Source: Puffinus mauretanicus (taxonomy: Eukaryota > Chordata > Aves > Procellariiformes > Procellariidae). From it: a stretch of 64,000 bases of DNA. A program made the translations under genes and the position numbers. The notes below the pieces were generated by a model. That model was not told the DNA's origin. It did not search any database and saw nothing but the letters and a program-made list of their open reading frames with translations. The stretch is from assembly GCA_023333565.1 (NCBI GenBank), contig JAJKFH010001548.1, positions 1,674,001-1,738,000 on the forward strand, written 5' to 3'. Shown here piece after piece: positions 60,546 to 64,000 of the stretch (positions within the stretch are counted from its first letter, which is position 1; the number at the start of each line of letters is the position of its first letter).

Positions 60546-61904
60546 GAACCAACAGTGCTCTGCAGGTAGCAGTCCTGAAGAGTACCTTCATCCAGGCAAA
60601 ATTTATCTTCCTATTCACCTTTGCCTCTGAAAAATAGGTTGGACAAGCAGTTTTTGCTCCTCCACAATTTGTGGAGCCTTAACAATCTCCGCAGTGAAAA
60701 TGCAAACCTCTTTAGGAACTTCAGTTACAGACTGCTGTATAGATCTTCTGATTTTGCTTTTCTTGGTTCCCTTTCACCACCTCGGTAGAAGAAAGCCCTT
60801 TGAAAGCTACGGTATGCAAATCCCAGGCCAAGAGCACTGTACTAAACTTAGTCCTTTATATGACCAAAAGGATCTGCGTTCACAGCCTTCGTGTGGTGGG
60901 AGTAGAACCAGCACCAAGGGCTGCTCAACATCCCCATCATCTTTGGGTAAGAAGCGCAGAATGAGGCTGGCCTGGGAATCGGCGTTTCTCCTCCCATCTG
61001 CCTGCAGTGCTGCATAGGTGGTAGAATGTCTTTTTAAATGTGAGATAGCCCTTAAAGAAACACTGAAAGACAGTTAAAGCCAGGATAAAACCAAGAACCT
61101 TGCCACACTAGGAGCAGCAGTACAAAAAGAAACGTCCCGTGCACCCATCGTGCTGTACTCAATATGCCCTTCTGCAGCATGCGCAATAAGATGCAGACAC
61201 ACTTTCTACAGTTTTGGTGCTGGACAGCTTGGGCGATTCTGATACTGCACCAAGGCACCTTCTTTCTGAGTTCACCTCCTCTATTCTCGCTTTTAATGGA
61301 TGTTTAATATTTGAAAGACTTTAGATACTTTTCCATAGGTTTGTGGATAGGTTTGTTTAGACATGCCTAAATTATTTTGATATGAATATTTTTGCACTCC
61401 TCAGCTCCTCAGTAGATACTCATGAAGTACTTTCCTCAACAGCTTAAAAGGCCTGAAGGGTAAGTAGGGAGCTGAAAAGCTTTGTTATTCATAATTTCTA
61501 CTACTCTGACATGGACGCTGCAGAGTTATGGAAGACCCTTTTTATAGTGAACGATAGGGCAATACCATGTCCGATTAAAAGCCGTGTGGACAGTTGTAAA
61601 ACAAAACGAGCGATCTGAGGGGCAAGGGGGATATCGGTGACACAGATACAGGATTAGTGGGCCCCCAGATTTGCTGGTCACACTGAGGAAAGATCTGGGT
61701 CTGCAGTTCTCTGCAAGCATCAGCTCAAAATTCACCAGCATTCAAAAAGAGTATTAGGTGCTATTAAGAAAGGCATTACAATGCAATAGAAAACAGGATT
61801 GTGATACTGTAAAAATGCATGGAATGCTTCCACTTTATGCGTGTAGGTCACTCATCTTGAAAGGGTTTAACAGAGCTAGAAAAGTTACTGAGAATGATAA
61901 TAAA
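60546..61904 (+). other. VSIG4: Probable VSIG4 3' UTR
   Basis: About 1.36 kb from the stop to AATAAA at 61899-61904. No further exon recognised. Confidence 0.45.
61899..61904 (+). terminator. Candidate VSIG4 polyadenylation signal
   Basis: AATAAA within GATAATAAAGGATG, the first canonical hexamer found beyond the VSIG4 stop. Confidence 0.4.
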
Positions 61905-64000
61905 GGATGATTAGTGGCATGAAACTACTTCTGTGCAAATGCATTGTACTTTCTCAGCTTGGAAAAAAGAATGAGGCAAAATAAGGGCTGGGAAACCTTG
62001 ATTTCAAAATGGAAAGGGAGCAAACAGCAGCTTTTGTTGGTGATGATATCTTGGAAAAAACTGTCAACGTGTACATGCAGCTTATTGCAAATGTGGAGAA
62101 GCAAATCATTAAACTTCAGGACTGCAAAGTTAGTAGATTTTGTTGTTTTGCTTATAAAAGTGGGTGTATGTGAATGCCTGTGTGTGCCCAGGAATTACGC
62201 TCCTAGGAGCATATTAGGTCCTTCTACTTGAAAGCAGAGGAACTACTGTGATCTGCTGGCGTTTGGGATGTGTTTTGGATGTTGTGTCAGGTGATGTTTG
62301 TAGGCTGTAGTCAGCCTCGGTTCAGGGAACAGAAGATGCAAGAGTTGCTGCTAGTCCAACTTGAGGTTCAGAACTAATGAGATGTTTAGGATGTGGAAGA
62401 AAATGAGTTTATTATGAAGAAAAAAAGCCCGTGTAGTCTGACAGTCTTTCTTCCTAAGCAAGAAGGTGTTGCTATAGTATGGCAAGGCACACAGTCATCA
62501 CTGAAAGGGTTTTCCAGAGAACAGCAGAAAAATCATGACTGGATGGTGTGTTAATGTGATGACAAATCAACAGTGATGAAATCTTCTGGGAAACTGTCAT
62601 GTTTCCTTAATCTTTCAATTCTAGATGAGGTTGCCGGTTTTGGAGCCCTGCAGTAAAGTTCTCGTTCTTTAAAAAGGGATTTTTAAAAATGTGCGTGTGT
62701 GTGCATGTGTTTGGGAGGGGGTGGGAAGGGAATGTCACTGTTACCGGAAAGCAGCCCACCCGTCTGAGCTCCATCCCAGAAACAAAATTATTGCAATGGG
62801 AATACGGGGCTTCAGTGCTCTGTGGAGCAACTGGAAAGCAGAGGTACTCCAAAGTCACGCGACAGGGTGAACATCTGAGCAAAGAGGTGGACATGACACG
62901 TGCTGCTTGGAGAACGAGGAGAAAAGAGCTTGGCCTTTCAGTAAGTGGTGTGATGGGTACGGCCATCCAGACCAGTAGACTTGGCTCTTCGGGAGAGAGC
63001 TGAGCCCTGTACGAACAAAAGAACGGCAGCACAGCTGGCACCGTGAGCTCTTCCCTCCCTGCCTGTATTTCCACCACTGCTGGGAAAGACCCTCTGTGCG
63101 GTGCTAGGTTGAGGCAGTTACTTTAAGCAACGTCACCCCTGCTACCAGCTCTCTCGCGAGTTAGCTTGCTTTCCCTTCTCCTTTCATCCTTGTTTTCAGA
63201 GAGAAATTGTGGGGTTTGCACTAGATGATGAAACGCCCCTAAAGGTCCTGGGGAAGTCAAAGTGTCGTTGGTCGGACAGAGACACCCAGTGTGTCAGTAA
63301 CTGGGTTTGCACTGGGTTTGCAAGGCGTTTTCTCAGCTGGGCGTGTGGTAATGCTCGGTATACCCAGAGGACCTCGGCATGACTGCCACGGCTACCCACA
63401 CGGGGACTTGGCTCCGGCTGCCCGAGGTGCCTTGCAGTGTTGTTCATCTGGGGTGGTGTGATGTGGCCAGCGCTCCAGCCCGAGAAGAAGAGAGCGCTAA
63501 GGCAAGATAGAGGTGTGGAGACAAAGGGCCTTCCAAGGAAGGGCAGGCTGGCCACAATGCGGTCCGAGCGTATCTGGCACTCCCGCTGTTGACGCTCCAT
63601 GGATGACGGCTGTCAGGTATCCCACAGCTGTGCCACACAATCAAAACAACAATTCAATTCCGGTTGCATTGCAAAGCCACAGGCAGTGTAGCTGTAGAAA
63701 CATGGAAAAATAGCAGGTTTATACTGGCTGGAGAAACATGACCAGGAGCTGCTGATTTAAATAAAACCATTTTAAGGCAAGCAGTAAATGGCAAGCTCAT
63801 GAAGCTGAAAAGAAATCCATGAACGAGGTTCTCTGTGTGTTTTGTGTCTGCACGCGCTGTTGGACCCCTGGACAATGCAAGACAGGGACTGGATCCTAAT
63901 TCAGTGTGTGGGATCTCTGGGAAAAGGGGCCGTTGCTGTGCATGTTGTGCAGCACATCGATAGCATACAGCAGCATGCCAGGAAGACAAGCTGAGGTTAA
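61905..64000. other. Region right of VSIG4, no gene recognised
   Basis: Short frames only; the longest, on the minus strand at 62607-63077, has no recognisable domain or splice context. Nothing else can be supported. Confidence 0.5.
62690..62712. repeat. Short GT-rich tract
   Basis: GTGCGTGTGTGTGCATGTGT, an imperfect (TG)n run. Confidence 0.75.

Noticed and set aside
62607..63077. 156-residue minus-strand open frame
   Set aside because: No domain, low-complexity stretches and no flanking gene structure; most likely chance.
1..64000. Prokaryotic-type systems such as CRISPR arrays, operons or phage modules
   Set aside because: No regularly spaced repeats or compact gene strings; the window is ordinary intron-rich vertebrate DNA.

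Overview
This window is vertebrate nuclear DNA, almost certainly from a bird. Three intron-rich genes are recognisable by family: hephaestin (HEPH, minus strand, about 5.7-28.2 kb), heat shock factor 3 (HSF3, plus strand, 32.3-46.6 kb) and the Ig-family complement receptor VSIG4 (plus strand, 52.6-60.5 kb). The same neighbourhood is known from the mammalian X chromosome (VSIG4, Hsf3 and HEPH adjacent). An intact, heavily conserved HSF3 reading frame points to birds. So do CR1 LINE tails (about 25.99 and 37.57 kb) and a solo LTR of a type I know from bird genomes (7.85-8.37 kb). I cannot name the species.

Layout. 1-4.5 kb has no recognisable gene. 5729-28229 (minus) holds 20 coding HEPH exons. 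Every splice junction is GT/AG and in phase, and together they give a 1156-residue six-domain multicopper ferroxidase with signal peptide and C-terminal membrane anchor. 31.4-32.95 kb is a CpG island lying between the divergent HEPH and HSF3 genes; it contains the HSF3 first exon and probably the HEPH promoter. 32297-46626 (plus) holds 13 HSF3 coding exons. Two C-termini are encoded: a 460-residue form that reads through a donor into a nearby stop, and a 550-residue form that splices to a further exon carrying an HSF1-like C-terminal segment. 48.7-52.6 kb is intergenic, with an unexplained CpG-rich patch near 49.7-50.9 kb. 52621-60545 (plus) holds eight VSIG4 coding exons (388 residues): signal peptide, V-type Ig, C2-type Ig, two tandem 69-bp stalk exons, a transmembrane exon and a two-exon cytoplasmic tail. 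60.5-64 kb is 3' UTR followed by sequence with no recognisable gene.

The three genes are not a pathway. HEPH oxidises ferrous iron at the membrane for export, HSF3 is a stress transcription factor and VSIG4 is a macrophage-type complement receptor and T-cell regulator. They share location, and HEPH and HSF3 appear to share a promoter island. The most useful leads are the two HSF3 C-termini, the duplicated VSIG4 stalk exon, the intact copper ligands of HEPH and the CpG-rich patches with no gene assigned. Exon borders were called by eye from splice signals, reading phase and family similarity; no alignment or transcript data were available.
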